Assembly (NCBI GenBank): GCA_036873755.1
Contig: JAVTVY010039234.1
Span: 62,001 to 126,000 of the forward strand
DNA from: Hanleya hanleyi
Taxonomy: Eukaryota > Mollusca > Polyplacophora > Lepidopleurida > Hanleyidae
Direction of reading: 5' to 3'
Length of the DNA stretch: 64,000 bases
The first letter of the stretch is position 1; each line of letters opens with the position of its first letter. A program made the position numbers and the translations under genes. Positions 32,428 through 42,759 of this stretch are shown here, piece by piece. The notes beneath the pieces are model-generated. The model did not search any database and was not told the DNA's origin. It saw only the letters and a program-made list of their open reading frames with translations.

Positions 32428-33010
32428 TTATACTTTTGCTCAGCGGTAGATACGGCACTTTGGATAGTAGTATTATTTAGCGGCAGATTGAGACGGCGGT
32501 TTGATAGCCTTCTCCTTTTCCTCCGCGGAGGATTGGAGACGGCTGTTTGGAGGTCATCATTTGTATACAGTTTATTGAAAATATAGACTGCTTACTTTTT
32601 CATCAGCGGTGGAAGGAAGACGGTAGTTTGGATTATACTTTTACTCAGCGGTAGATACGGCACTTTGGATGGTATTATTATATAGTGGCAGATTGAGACG
32701 GCGGTTTGACAGCCTTCTCCTTTTTCTCAGCGTTGGAATGAAGACGATGGTTTGAATAGTCTCCCTTGCTTTGAAGCAATCGACTGCTATTTGGTATCGC
32801 CAATAGTCTCCCTTGCTTTAAAGCAATCGCTTACTTTTTCATCAGCGGTGGAATGAAGACGGTAGTTTGAATATTATACTTTTGCTCAGCGGTAGATACG
32901 GCACTTTGGATAGTACTATTATTTAGCGGCAGATTGAAACGGCGGTTTGATAGCCTTCTCCTTTTCTTCAGCGGTGGAATGGAGACGGTGGTTTGAATAG
33001 TCTCCCTTGC
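32428..33010. repeat. Satellite array, right part (continues from 22051)
   Basis: Units of about 200-240 bp contain ACTTTTGCTCAGCGGTAG, TACGGCACTTTGGATAG, TTTAGCGGCAGATTGA and ATAGTCTCCCTTGCTTTGAA. The text GTTTGAATATTATACTTTTG near 32863-32882 is the uninterrupted version of the gypsy insertion site. Confidence 0.88.
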
Positions 33011-33059
33011 TTTGAAGCAATCGACTGCTATTTGGGACCGCTTGATCCATGAGCTGATG

Positions 33060-34600
33060 GAAAATCAGTAGGGAGGAATGTACGTGAAGTAGAGTGTCAA
33101 AGCGGTGTTAGAGAGGAATGTACATGAATTTGACTGTCAAAGCGGTGTTACTACTTGTGGAGTTAGGTCTTTTTCATAATTATCACATTCAGGTTTATCA
33201 TATAATTTTTCTGGAAAATGTATGTCTTAGTGAAGCAGGTAAAAGACGATTGCCAAGATGTTGTTAGGGAGGAAGGTATGTGAAGTCAAATGTCAAAGCA
33301 CTGTTAGGCAGGACTGTACCTGAAGTCAAGTGTCAAAGAGGGTTTAGGACTTAGGGTTAGGTAACTTTCATATCTGTCATGTTCAGGTTCATTTGAGCTA
33401 TAAAAAACTGTTTTCTCCACCAAAGTCTACCTGTAGTTGTTTGTCAAATCGGGGTTAGGGAGGAATGTACGTGAAGTGGAGTGTCAAATCGGTATTATGG
33501 ACGAATGTACATGACGTCCAGTGTCAAAGGCGTTTTAGGGAGGAATGTACGTGAAGTTGAGTGTCAAAACGGTGTTAGGAAGGAATGTATGTGAAGTCGA
33601 GTGTCAAAACGGTGTTAGTGAGGAATGTACGTGAAGTCGAGTGTCAAAGCAGGGTTAGGGGGGAATGTTCGTGAAATCGAGTGTCAAAGCGGTGTTAGGG
33701 AGGAATGTATGTGAAGTCGAGTGTCAAAACGGTGTTAGGGAGGAATGTACGTGAAATCGAGTGTCAAAGCACGGTTAGGGAGGAATGTTCGTGAAGTCAA
33801 GTGTCGAAGCGGTGTTAGGGAGGAATGCACATGAAGTCGAGTGTCAAAGCGGTGTTAGGGAGGAATGTACGTATAGCTGACTGTGAAAGCAGTGTTAGGG
33901 AGGAATGTATGTGAAGTCGAGTGTAAAAATGGTGTTAGGGTGTAATGTACGTGAAGGCGAGTGTCAAAGCCGGGTTAGGGAGGATTGTATGTGAAGACGA
34001 GTGTCAAAGCAGGGTTAGGGAGGATTGTACATGAAGTTGTGTGTCAAAGCGGTGTCAAGGAGGAATGTACGTGAAGTCGAGTGTCAAAGCGGTGTTAGGG
34101 AGGAAGGTACATGAAGTCGAGTGTCAAAGCGGTGTTAGGGACGAAGGTTCGTGAAGTTGAGTGTCAAAGCGGTGTTAGGGAGAAATGTACCTGAAGTCGA
34201 ATGTCAAAGCGGTGTAAGGGGGGAATGTATGTGAAGTTGAATGTTAAAACGGTGTTAGGCAGGAATGTACGTAATTCGGGTGTCAAAGCATGGCTATGGA
34301 GTACGGTACATGACGTCGAGTGTCAAAGCAGCGTTAGGGAGGAATGTACATGAAGTCGAGTGTCAAAGCGCTGTTAGGGAGGAATCTACGTGTAGTCGAG
34401 TGTCAAAGTGGTGTTAGGGAGGAATGTACATGAAGTCGAGTGTCAGAGCTGGGTTAGGGTGGATTGTATGTGAAGACGAGTGTCAAAGCGGGTTAGGGAG
34501 GAATGTACATGAAGTCGAGTTTCAGAGCCATGTTAGGGACAAATGTACATTTAGTGGAATGTCAGAGTGGTTTTATGGATGAATGTATCTCAAGTCGAGT
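33060..34600. repeat. 40-bp minisatellite, about 35 copies
   Basis: The unit reads GTTAGGGAGGAATGTACG then TGAAGTCGAGTGTCAAAGCGGT, repeating every 40 bp over about 1.5 kb. Substitutions are spread evenly and a few units are a base or two shorter. A diverged unit-like remnant persists to about 34760. Confidence 0.92.
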
Positions 34601-34899
34601 CTCAATTAAAGCGGCTTAGGACTTGGAGTTATGTATGTTTCATAACGTCATGTTCAGTTTCGTTTCAGCCTTAAACATATTTCTTCACCAAAGTGTAGTT
34701 GTGTGTCAAATTGTGTGTCAAGAATGTACATGAACTGGAGTACCAAAGCAGTGTTAGGGTTGGGTTAGTTGATTGCGTAAAAGCGACTGTCTCATAATTT
34801 AAAGTCATGCCATCTCATACGTTGCGTTGATTGGTCAAAGTTGAGGTAACGTACATTTTAGCGAGTTATTTTCGCGCCCGAAGGTTACTCAACGGCATT

Positions 34900-35460
34900 G
34901 AGATAGAAAGCAGATCTTCAATCCACTGCTGGGGAAAAGTATCATATCCAAAGTCCCGTCTTCAATCCACCTTTGCAGAAAAGTACGGTCTCAAAACTAC
35001 CGTCTCCAATCTACCGCTGAGGAAAAGTATCATATCCAAAGTGCCGTCATCAATCGACCGCTGTAGAAAAGTATAGTCTCTAAAGTACCGTCTCCAATCT
35101 ACCGCAGCAGAAAAGTATGCCTGCAAAGTGCCGTCTTCAATGCACTACTGTCGAAATGTATGATCTCCAAAGTACCGTCTCCAATTTACCGGTGGGGAAA
35201 GTATCATATCCAAAGTGCCGTCTTCAATCCACCACTTTAGAAAAGTATAATCTCCGAAGTACCGTGCCCAATCTACCGCGGAGGAAAAGCATAATATCCA
35301 AAGCGCCGTCGTCAATCCACCGCTGTAGAAAAGTATGATCTAGAAAGTACCGTCTCCAATCTACCGTTGTTTATATATATCATATCCAAAGCGCCGTCGT
35401 CAATCCACCGCTGTGGAAAAGTATAGTCTCGTGAGTACCGTCTACAATCGACCGCAGCAG
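34900..35460. repeat. Satellite related to 32428-33010 but in opposite orientation
   Basis: Units read CCGCTGAGGAAAAGTAT, ATCCAAAGTGCCGTC, AATCTACCGC, which are reverse complements of the ATACTTTTGCTCAGCGG and GCACTTTGGAT words of the other array. The unit here is shorter (about 55-115 bp). The two arrays flank the 40-bp minisatellite as an imperfect inverted pair. Confidence 0.75.
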
Positions 35461-37440
35461 AACAAGTGATTTAGAGTCATGAAAATTGGAACACAAATAC
35501 TACGAGACCATGATACCTTCATGATGGTACTATCAGTTCCAAGATCCACCGCTAGCGGGCGAATAGTGAACTGGAATCTGAATAAGTAACTGGGCTCGTA
35601 AACACCCTTGCAAGTAATTTAGAGCCACAAAACTTGGTACACGTATACTACGAGAAAATATCTACATGATGGTATCATTCGTTCCACAATTCACCGCTAG
35701 GGGACGAATAGTGAACTGGCATCTGAATAAGTAACTGGGCGGACACAGGCACTTCCAAGTGGTTTAGGGTCATCAAGCTTGCTACACGTATACTACGAAA
35801 CAATACCTACATGATGGTACCATTAGTTCCACAATCCACCGCTAGGGGGCGAATAGTGAACTGGCATCTGAATAAGTAACTGGGCTGACAGAGGCCCTTC
35901 CATGTGGCTTAGGGCCAACAAATTTGGTACACATATACTACGAGACCATACCTTCATGATGGTACCATTAGTTCCAAGATCCACTGCTTGGGAGCGAATA
36001 ATGAACTGGCATCTGCAAAATTAACTCGACAGGTAGACACCCCTGTAGGTCGTTTAGAGCAACCAACCATGGCACACATATACTACGAGAAAATACCTAC
36101 ATGATGGTCCTATTAGTTCCACGATCCACCGCAAGCGGGCGAATAGTGAACTGGCATCTGTATAAGTAACTGGACTGGTGGACACCCCTGTAAGTGGTTT
36201 AGAGCCACCAAACTTGGTACACATATACTACGAGACAATAACTACATGATGGTATCATTAGTTCCGCGATCCATCGCCAGGGGGCGAATAGCGAACTAGC
36301 ATCTGAATAAGTAATAGTGCTCGTAGTGACCCTTGCAGGTGGTTTAAAGTCACGAAACTTGGTACACATATACTACGAGACAATACCTACATGATGGTCT
36401 CATTAGTTCCACGATCCACCTCTGGCGGGCGAATAGTGAACTGGCATCTGAATAAGTAACTGGACTGGTAGACACCCCTGTAAGTGGTTTAGAGCCATCA
36501 AACTCGGAACACCTGTACTACGAGACAATACCTACATGATGGTATCATTAGTTCCGCGATCCACCGCTAGGGGGCGAATAGAGAACTGGCATCTGAATAA
36601 GTAACTGTGCTCGTAGTGACCATTGCAAGTAGTTTAGAGTCACGAAACTTGGTACACATATACTATGAGACAATACCTTCATGATGGTACCATTAGTTCC
36701 ACGATCCACCGCTAGGGGGCGAATAGTGAACTGGCATCTGAATAAGTAACTGGACTGGTAGACACCCATGTAAGTGGTTTAGAGCCACCAAACTTTGTAC
36801 ACCTGCACTACGAGACAATACCTACATGATGGTATCATAAGTTCCACGATCCACCGCTATGGGGCGAATAGTGGGCTGGCATCTGAAGAAGTAACTGGAC
36901 TCGTAGACACCCCTGTAAGTAGTTAAGAGCCACCAAACTTGGTACAAATACACTACGAGACAATACCTACATGATGGTATCATTAGTTCCATGATCCACC
37001 GCTAGGGGGCGAATAGTGAACTGGCTGCACATCCACAACTCAGTTTCAGGGATTTTACCTGAAATTTATGGAGAATTTCCTGAAATCAGGTATATCATCC
37101 ATGAATCAAAAATAAATTACCTGAATCTTCGGGGATTTTACGTACCTGAATAGGGTGGGGAACTTACTAATCAGGGTGCTAAATTTGCCTGAATGTCAGG
37201 GAAAATCCTCTCATTCAGGGATCTTTTTTTCTGAAATTCAGGAAATTATCCTTGAATTTCAGGTAAAATCCCTGAAATTGAGTTGTGGATGTGCAGCCTG
37301 ATGTATTCAGGATATATTCACTGAATATTTCTGAGAGTGTATACTACGAGACAATACCTACATGATTGTATCATTAGTTCCGCGATCCACCGTTAGGGGG
37401 CGAATAGCGAACTGGCATCTGAATAAGTAACTGTGCTCGT
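35461..37440. repeat. 145-bp satellite array, interrupted by a MITE
   Basis: Units repeat every 145 bp (TACTACGAG at about 35498, 35646, 35791, 35936, 36081 and onward) with words AAACTTGGTACACATATA, TACCTACATGATGGTA, GATCCACCGCTAGGGGGCGA and CATCTGAATAAGTAACTGG. About a dozen units are present. A MITE copy replaces part of a unit at 37026-37339. Diverged unit remnants continue from 37799 to about 38010. Confidence 0.9.
37026..37339. mobile_element. MITE copy lacking its left end
   Basis: Same family as 37442-37796, matching from TGCACATCCACAACTC to CTGAGAGTG but missing about 43 bp of the left terminal inverted repeat. The join at 37025/37026 shares GGC with the missing part, suggesting a microhomology deletion. 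It is followed by TA. Confidence 0.8.
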
Positions 37441-37441
37441 A

Positions 37442-37796
37442 CACTCTCAGAAATATTCAAGGAATAATCCTGAATAGATCAGGCTGCACATCCACAACTC
37501 AATTTCAGGGATTTTACCTGAAATTCAGGAATAATTTCCTGAAATTCAGGTATATCATCCATGAATTAAAGCTAAGTACCTGAATTTTAGGGGATTTTAC
37601 GTACCTGAATAGGGTCGGGAACATACTAATCAGGGTGGTAAATTTGCCTGAATTTCAGGGAATACCCACTCATTCAGGGATCATTTTCCTGAAATTCAGG
37701 AAATTATCCCTGGATTTCAGGTAAAATCCCTGAAATTGAGTTGTGGATGTACAGCCTGATCTATTCAGGATTATTCCCTGAATATTTCTGAGAGTG
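37442..37796. mobile_element. Complete 355-bp MITE with TA target duplication
   Basis: Terminal inverted repeats of about 85 bp begin CACTCTCAGAAATATTCA and differ at only about three positions. The element is bordered by TA on both sides (37440-37441, 37797-37798), the target duplication of Tc1/mariner-group transposases. The interior repeats the palindrome CCTGAAATTCAGG. It encodes no protein, so it is non-autonomous. The superfamily is inferred from the TA alone. Confidence 0.85.
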
Positions 37797-38224
37797 TAGT
37801 GACCCTTGCAAGTGGTTTAGAACCACTAAATTGGAACACATATTCTACAAGACAATACCTACATGATGGTACCGTTTGCTTCATGATCAGCCCGCTATGG
37901 GGCGATGGCAGCAATCAAACTTGGTACTCATATAGACCTACTGCCAGAAAATACATACATGATGGTACGATTCCACGAATCACCCCCAGGGGGCTAAGTA
38001 ACTGGCATCTGAAATGATCATTGGGATGTCACGAGTAACTTCTCATAGCACACATTACGAAGTAGACAATTGGAACTTCTTTGTCGTCTTGTAAATTGAA
38101 ATCTGAAATTAACAGCTTGAGTTGGTTACAGACCGAAAATCCATCTTCTTCCAGGGAAGTCCAACCAGCAAGACTGACCGATTATCGCTGAAGCTGTCTC
38201 GACTTCCGATTTCCGATTGTTTAC

Positions 38225-38500
38225 AGAACACACCATTGTATATTTTGGAATATTGAAGGTTTAACTTCTAAAGATTTAAACAAATGAAATGATACGTCTA
38301 TTTTCAATGAAGTTAGTCAGAATGATATCATTTTCCTCGCTGTGATCCCGAAGTTCCTCTACAACTTCCAGGCTACAGCATTAAAAACCATCATAGAGTC
38401 AAAGCCAAGAAGACCACTAAATTTTCTGGTGGTATTTTGCCTTTATTATTAAGGAAGATATTGTTGAAGGTACTTTATTTGGCTTAGGCTGGATAAGACA
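38225..38500 (+). pseudogene. LINE apurinic-like endonuclease fragment, N-terminal half
   Basis: Plus-strand pieces read FWNIEGLTSKDLNK, then NEVSQNDIIFL, then HHRVKAKKTTKFSGGIL and EDIVEGTLFGLGW in shifted frames with one in-frame stop. They match the endonuclease start of L1/Tx1-like LINEs (N, then E for the metal site, then the FSGGI loop). Similarity stops near 38500. It resumes at 38824. Confidence 0.6.
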
Positions 38501-38823
38501 TTTTTGAGGCTTCAGGGAATCCATATTCCTCCTGTTGCTTCAATGCATTTTGCTGAGAAGCAACAGGAACTTGATAATGTGATGTCTAGCACTGTAATAA
38601 CACTTGTCTTTATTGCACTATATAAGCGTCCTGTCTGTGTTTTGCGTGCTGTCCTCAGTGTTTTATAGGGTGGATGGAGGGTGTCTGTTTCCATGCTCTT
38701 TCAAAGATTTCTTCTTTGAAGTAACAGGAATGCAACTTGGATGGGTGGTGCTTAGTTGGTTCGTCGCGATATGACTGAAATAATGTTGAAAGCGACGTTA
38801 AATTCTATTCACTCGCTCACTCT
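38501..38823. mobile_element. Insertion in the LINE endonuclease, ending in a SINE tail
   Basis: The last 67 bp (about 38757-38823) match the 3' body and CTCA tail of the 5S-derived SINE on the plus strand (ATATGACTGAAATAATGTTG, CGACGTTAAAT, CACTCGCTCACTC). The preceding 250 bp are of unknown type and contain a 12-bp perfect hairpin TCCTGTTGCTTC (38530-38541) with GAAGCAACAGGA (38557-38568). Confidence 0.55.
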
Positions 38824-38905
38824 GTGTTTACTACATGCCGCCCACGATTTCTTCTAACAACGGGCCTACTGGAAAAGACTATGAAGATGCACTTATGGTG
38901 CACTT
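38824..38905 (+). pseudogene. LINE endonuclease fragment, middle
   Basis: Reads CVYYMPPTISSNNGPTGKDY followed by EDAL, the Y-x-PP segment of LINE endonucleases that links the two halves. It lies between two insertions. Confidence 0.55.
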
Positions 38906-39764
38906 GGTACTCTACAGGTTGACGAGGTTAACCACATTATTCTGATATTTCAAAATGGTCATTAGTAAATATAAATCTGGAAATTATCATAACATCAAAC
39001 AGTTATTTGAATACGCAATGTGTTTGAGAAAGAAATTTCTTAATTTGCTGTAACCTTTAGCCGAATATTATATTGTAACCATTTGTGTTCTATATTTGTA
39101 TGCCAAAGTACGTTAGTCCTATCGTTGTACTAGTTGCAACCGGCTGCCAATATTGTAACAACTGAGTAACAAATATGTTATCATTTTAACAATTCAGTAA
39201 CAAATCTCTTATCCGTTTAAAGTTACAATTGTAACGCTTTCCAACATGGTTATACAATAATTGATACAAGTGATCTTTTATACCTAACAGGTGCCTTCAA
39301 ATACAAAGAAGCAGAAAGTATCAAAACATATATTAGCATATATACAATGTAAAATTAATGTTAGCGACGTCGATATAGTTGGCATTAATAATGTAGCAAT
39401 TATGTAACAAATTTATTACAATAGTAACGCTCTTGAATACATTTATATCAGAAGTGATCGAAATGTATCTACATGTATTCTATGTAGACTTCATGTAGTA
39501 GAGAAAAGAGTACCTGCAAAATAAAATGCAAATGTAAAAAAAAGAATCGACCTGAAATATAAATTTATCACTCAGTAGTCAAAATAATATTTTACTGAAG
39601 TCAATTACATTGATGTATAAATGTGTCGTGCTTTCTTCGGTTTTGTCCCAGGCCACGTGGGCAAAACCAACTTTTATAAATTCGTGGCCTTATGGCAAAT
39701 AAATGCTCAGTGGTTAGTCCAGGGCTTAACAGAAAAAAAAACAACTACAACAACAACTATGTAG
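38906..39764. other. AT-rich insertion inside the LINE endonuclease
   Basis: No coding frame and no clear termini. TGTAAC and GTAACAAAT words recur several times between 39050 and 39430. The flanks share a GATGCACT word (about 38896 and 39774), which may be a target-site duplication or a repeat of the endonuclease coding sequence. Confidence 0.45.
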
Positions 39765-40430
39765 ATGCACTGTATCGATATGTAGCGAAATATTCGCAGT
39801 TGGAACAAATTATTTTAGGAGTGGATTTTAATGCCCGAACCGGATTGATTATATGCTGTTAATGATTACGATCAACATTTAACAATTACCAACAGTTATA
39901 TTTGTGATGCTCTCCCTCCTCTACGAAATAACCAAGACGATATAATTAATGTGAGGGGCAAGCAGTTGATAATTTTATGCATAAGTAGTTAGTTGAGAAT
40001 TGTTAATGGGAGGCTATTCAGTTTTGTTCTGGAAGATATACGTGTTATGTACCGCAAGATAGTAGTACCGTGGATAATAGTATAGTCTCTGGAGAGTTGT
40101 TGGCTGATCAAGATTTTTTAAAGTTAGTCAACTGATTGCACATTTATCGGATTATTGTCCAATTTATGTTAGTATCAGATGTCAATATTCCACTGACCAA
40201 TGTAACATTCCAGTTTTGCGACCAATGCCAAAGAAATATATCTAGGATGAGTATTCATCGTTTGATTAAATGATTTTCTGTCTGAAGAAAATAATAGTGA
40301 TGCAGTTAACCGGGCAGTCACTGATTTTAACGCTATTTAACTGCTGCAGCAAATACGTCCCTACGTGTTAAAGCTTATAAACCGAAAAAGACAATGCAAC
40401 GGGAATTGAATCGTAAACACCCCTACATCC
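39765..40430 (+). pseudogene. LINE endonuclease C-terminal half and start of linker
   Basis: Reads YVDALYRYVAKYSQLEQIIL, GVDFNARTG (the conserved GDFNA-type catalytic segment), ICDALPPLRNNQDD, LRIVNGRLF, then SIVSGELLADQDF and HLSDYCPIYVSI (the SDHxP motif with His replaced by Tyr). Stops and frameshifts are frequent. No RT follows within the next kilobase, so this copy is a fragment. It is likely the same broad L1/Tx1 group as the element at 2.4 kb. Confidence 0.65.
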
Positions 40431-40850
40431 GACCGTCGCCAGCCGGTGAAACGGAGGTCAGCCGGTGGGGCTATTTTCGCAATACAGGCCAGGAGATGTT
40501 AGCAGTTTGGATTTCTTTCACATGTCTTGTGAGGTTCTGGGCAATATTAATGGATATTCATTCATGGGAAATAACAGTCGTCATTTCAATCATTCGGTTA
40601 CGTAGCAGAACGCATTGTACTTAAAGATATCATACGAACATGGAGAGCGATGCTGTTTTCGAGCGAAGTTTCCTTTTAAAATTGCTCGTATCGCTAATAA
40701 CTGACACTAATCGGTAGAGATTATCATGCGTAATTATTCCTTATTCAATGCTCTTTGTATGTAATTTAATTCGCGTAAGTACTGATATTATTGGAAAAGT
40801 CACACCATATGCACCTATCCATGCTACGGTGAACAGCATCAAAAAGTGCG
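40431..40850. other. Non-coding stretch, nothing recognised
   Basis: One frame of 76 codons overlaps 40394-40624 without any recognisable motif beyond the LINE remnant. No repeat partner was found elsewhere in the window. Confidence 0.45.
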
Positions 40851-41639
40851 CAGCATAGTAGTAGGTAAAGGCTATCTTTCGTTCCATTGAACTACTTACA
40901 TATCATTAATTGCCTCTGTATGGCAAATTCCGTGTCATCTTCCCTGATTCGCACATTTGCATCTATACGGGGAATGCCTGTATGGGGTATAGGGGTGGTC
41001 ATTTTTTTGTGGATTTTACTATGGGTTGTGGGATCTTGTTTCCTTCGTCTCGAGCTGTAGAACACGATGGAAAGGGTCTAGAAGATAAGCGGTGAATTTT
41101 TTTGAAAAGTTCGGGGAGGTCTGTATAGGCCCATAGGCCTACTGGCTCCGTGGATATGTCCATACTGAGCAATTCACGCCTGGACATTGCCGTATGGGTT
41201 GTGGGATCTTGTTTTTCACGTCTCACCACGTAGAACACGATCGGCGGGTTCCCGAAGCGATTGGTTGAAATTTCTGGAAAAAGTCACTGTATGCCTACGC
41301 ATGCACAGTGGGTAAATAGCGCTGGGTGGACGTTTTGGGGTTAAGGTGAGCCCCTAGTGGACCGATTGGGTCGTATGAGGTCTCATTTTGCAGCTCTCGT
41401 GGAGGAGCATCCGATTGGACTAATGTGTCGTCCATTTTCATTACTCTGTGCATGAGCAGTCTGGCCGTAGTAAGCAGGAATTTTGGGGTTTCTTTTGGGG
41501 TAGAGATGGACCATCCGTGCTCCAAATGGACCGCGAGGGGTATCAGTGTGAAGCTCTCGTGGGGAGTCAGAATGGTATGTTTTATATTGTAAGTCGCGTC
41601 AATCTGCGCATGCGCAGTTGGGTGTAAAGTGGTCATTTT

Positions 41640-42280
41640 TGGGGAGTGAAGGAAGGTATTTGGGGTAGAGAGGGACCATCCTTGGTCCGAATGCGTCGTG
41701 TGGGGTGAAAGTGGAGCTCTCGGGGTGTAAACCCCGATTTGAGGTTTGTCGATGTCATCTGTGACGTCATTGGTGAGGTCATCAGTACGAGTAGTAGCGA
41801 AAGTGGGGGAGTGAAGGAAGGTGTTTGGGGTAGAGAGGGACCATCTTTGGTCCGAATGCGTCGTGTGGGGTGTCAGAGTGGAGCTCTCGGGATGTAGATC
41901 CCGTTTGAGGTTTGTCCATGTCATCTGTGACGTCATTGGTGGCGTCATCAGTACGAGTAGTAGCGAAAGTGGGCATTTTTGGGGAGTGAAGAAAGGTATT
42001 TGGGGTAGAGAGGGACCATCCTTGGTCCGAATGCGTCGTGTGGGGTGTCAAAGTGGAGCTCTCGAGGTGTAGACCCCGATTTGAGTTTTTCCATGTCATC
42101 TGTGACGTCATTGGTGACGTCATCAGTAAGAGTAGTAGCGAAAGTGGGTATTTTGGGAGAAGTGAAGGAAGATATTTGGTCTAGAGATGGATCATCCTTT
42201 ATCCGAATGCGTCGTGTGGGGTGTCATCTTGGTAGTCCTCGGGCTTTAGACCCCGACTTGAGGTTTGTCCATGTCGCCTA
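41640..42280 (+). repeat. Tandem 170-bp units with CRE-like palindromes (left arm)
   Basis: Units start at GTAGTAGCGAAAGTGGG near 41791, 41957 and 42132, spaced 166-175 bp. Each holds GGACCATCCTTGGTCCGAAT, GCGTCGTGTGGGGTGTC and CATCTGTGACGTCATTGGTG followed by GACGTCATCAGTACGAG. The frames that run through them (TTHSDQGWSLSTPN-like on the other strand) follow the tandem structure and are not proteins. The mirrored array lies at about 48120-48910. Confidence 0.85.
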
Positions 42281-42295
42281 AGACGTCATTGTTTA

Positions 42296-42402
42296 CCTGT
42301 GATTGATTGAGTGAGCGAGTGAGTGTGGGTGATTGAGTGAGTGAGTGAGTGAGTGAGTGAGTGAGTGAGTGAGTGAATGAGTGAGTGAGTGAGTGAGTGA
42401 GT
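42296..42402 (+). repeat. (GTGA)n / (GAGT)n microsatellite
   Basis: A run of GAGTGAGT units about 100 bp long with minor interruptions. It mirrors the shorter CTCACTCA run at about 48035-48072 in the opposite arm. Similar tetramers form the tail of the 5S SINE, so it may derive from an old SINE insertion. Confidence 0.85.
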
Positions 42403-42540
42403 TTTGACCCGGTTGTGACCTATGACCCCGGATGTCACGTGACCGGATGTGACGTCATAGTGAGTCAATTTGATAAGTAGTAAAAGCGTATCTGGATCCC
42501 TATTTAAGGGCAGATAACTCTGTTTGAACAATTCCTAGTT

Positions 42541-42582
42541 ACCACCACCGGGCGTTCACGCCCGTCAACGCCCGGTGGTGGT
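42541..42582. repeat. Conserved GC-rich hairpin (copy 1 of 4)
   Basis: ACCACCACCGGGCGTT (42541-42556) pairs exactly with AACGCCCGGTGGTGGT (42567-42582). The loop is 10 nt. Equivalent hairpins occur at about 47868-47914, 50321-50365 and 58815-58860, always next to text with clustered GAGCTC words. Confidence 0.85.
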
Positions 42583-42695
42583 GATAGCTCCCGTAGGGCA
42601 GAGCTCGGAACTCCGGAGCTCTTGGAGCTCGGAGCTTGTGGAGCGCAGAGCTGGGAAGTCATCGCACACATGCACACGCATCTGTGGTGCATCCT

Positions 42696-42725
42696 GTACC
42701 CTATATCCTGTAGGATATAGGGTAC
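42696..42725. repeat. 13-bp perfect palindrome with 4-nt loop
   Basis: GTACCCTATATCC pairs with GGATATAGGGTAC around TGTA. A variant (GTACCCTATACCC, CGGGCTATAGGGTAC) occurs at about 50163-50190 in the neighbouring copy. The match in the right arm of repeat 1 is lost. Confidence 0.8.
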
Positions 42726-42759
42726 ACCATAGTCCATGGGCCAAGACCCCAAATTTCAC

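Noticed and set aside
41295..42123. Threonine/proline-rich frames in the core units, also at 48136-49180 and 51104-51783
   Set aside because: The frames follow the tandem CRE-rich units and occur on whichever strand the repeat faces. Indels between units change the frame at will.
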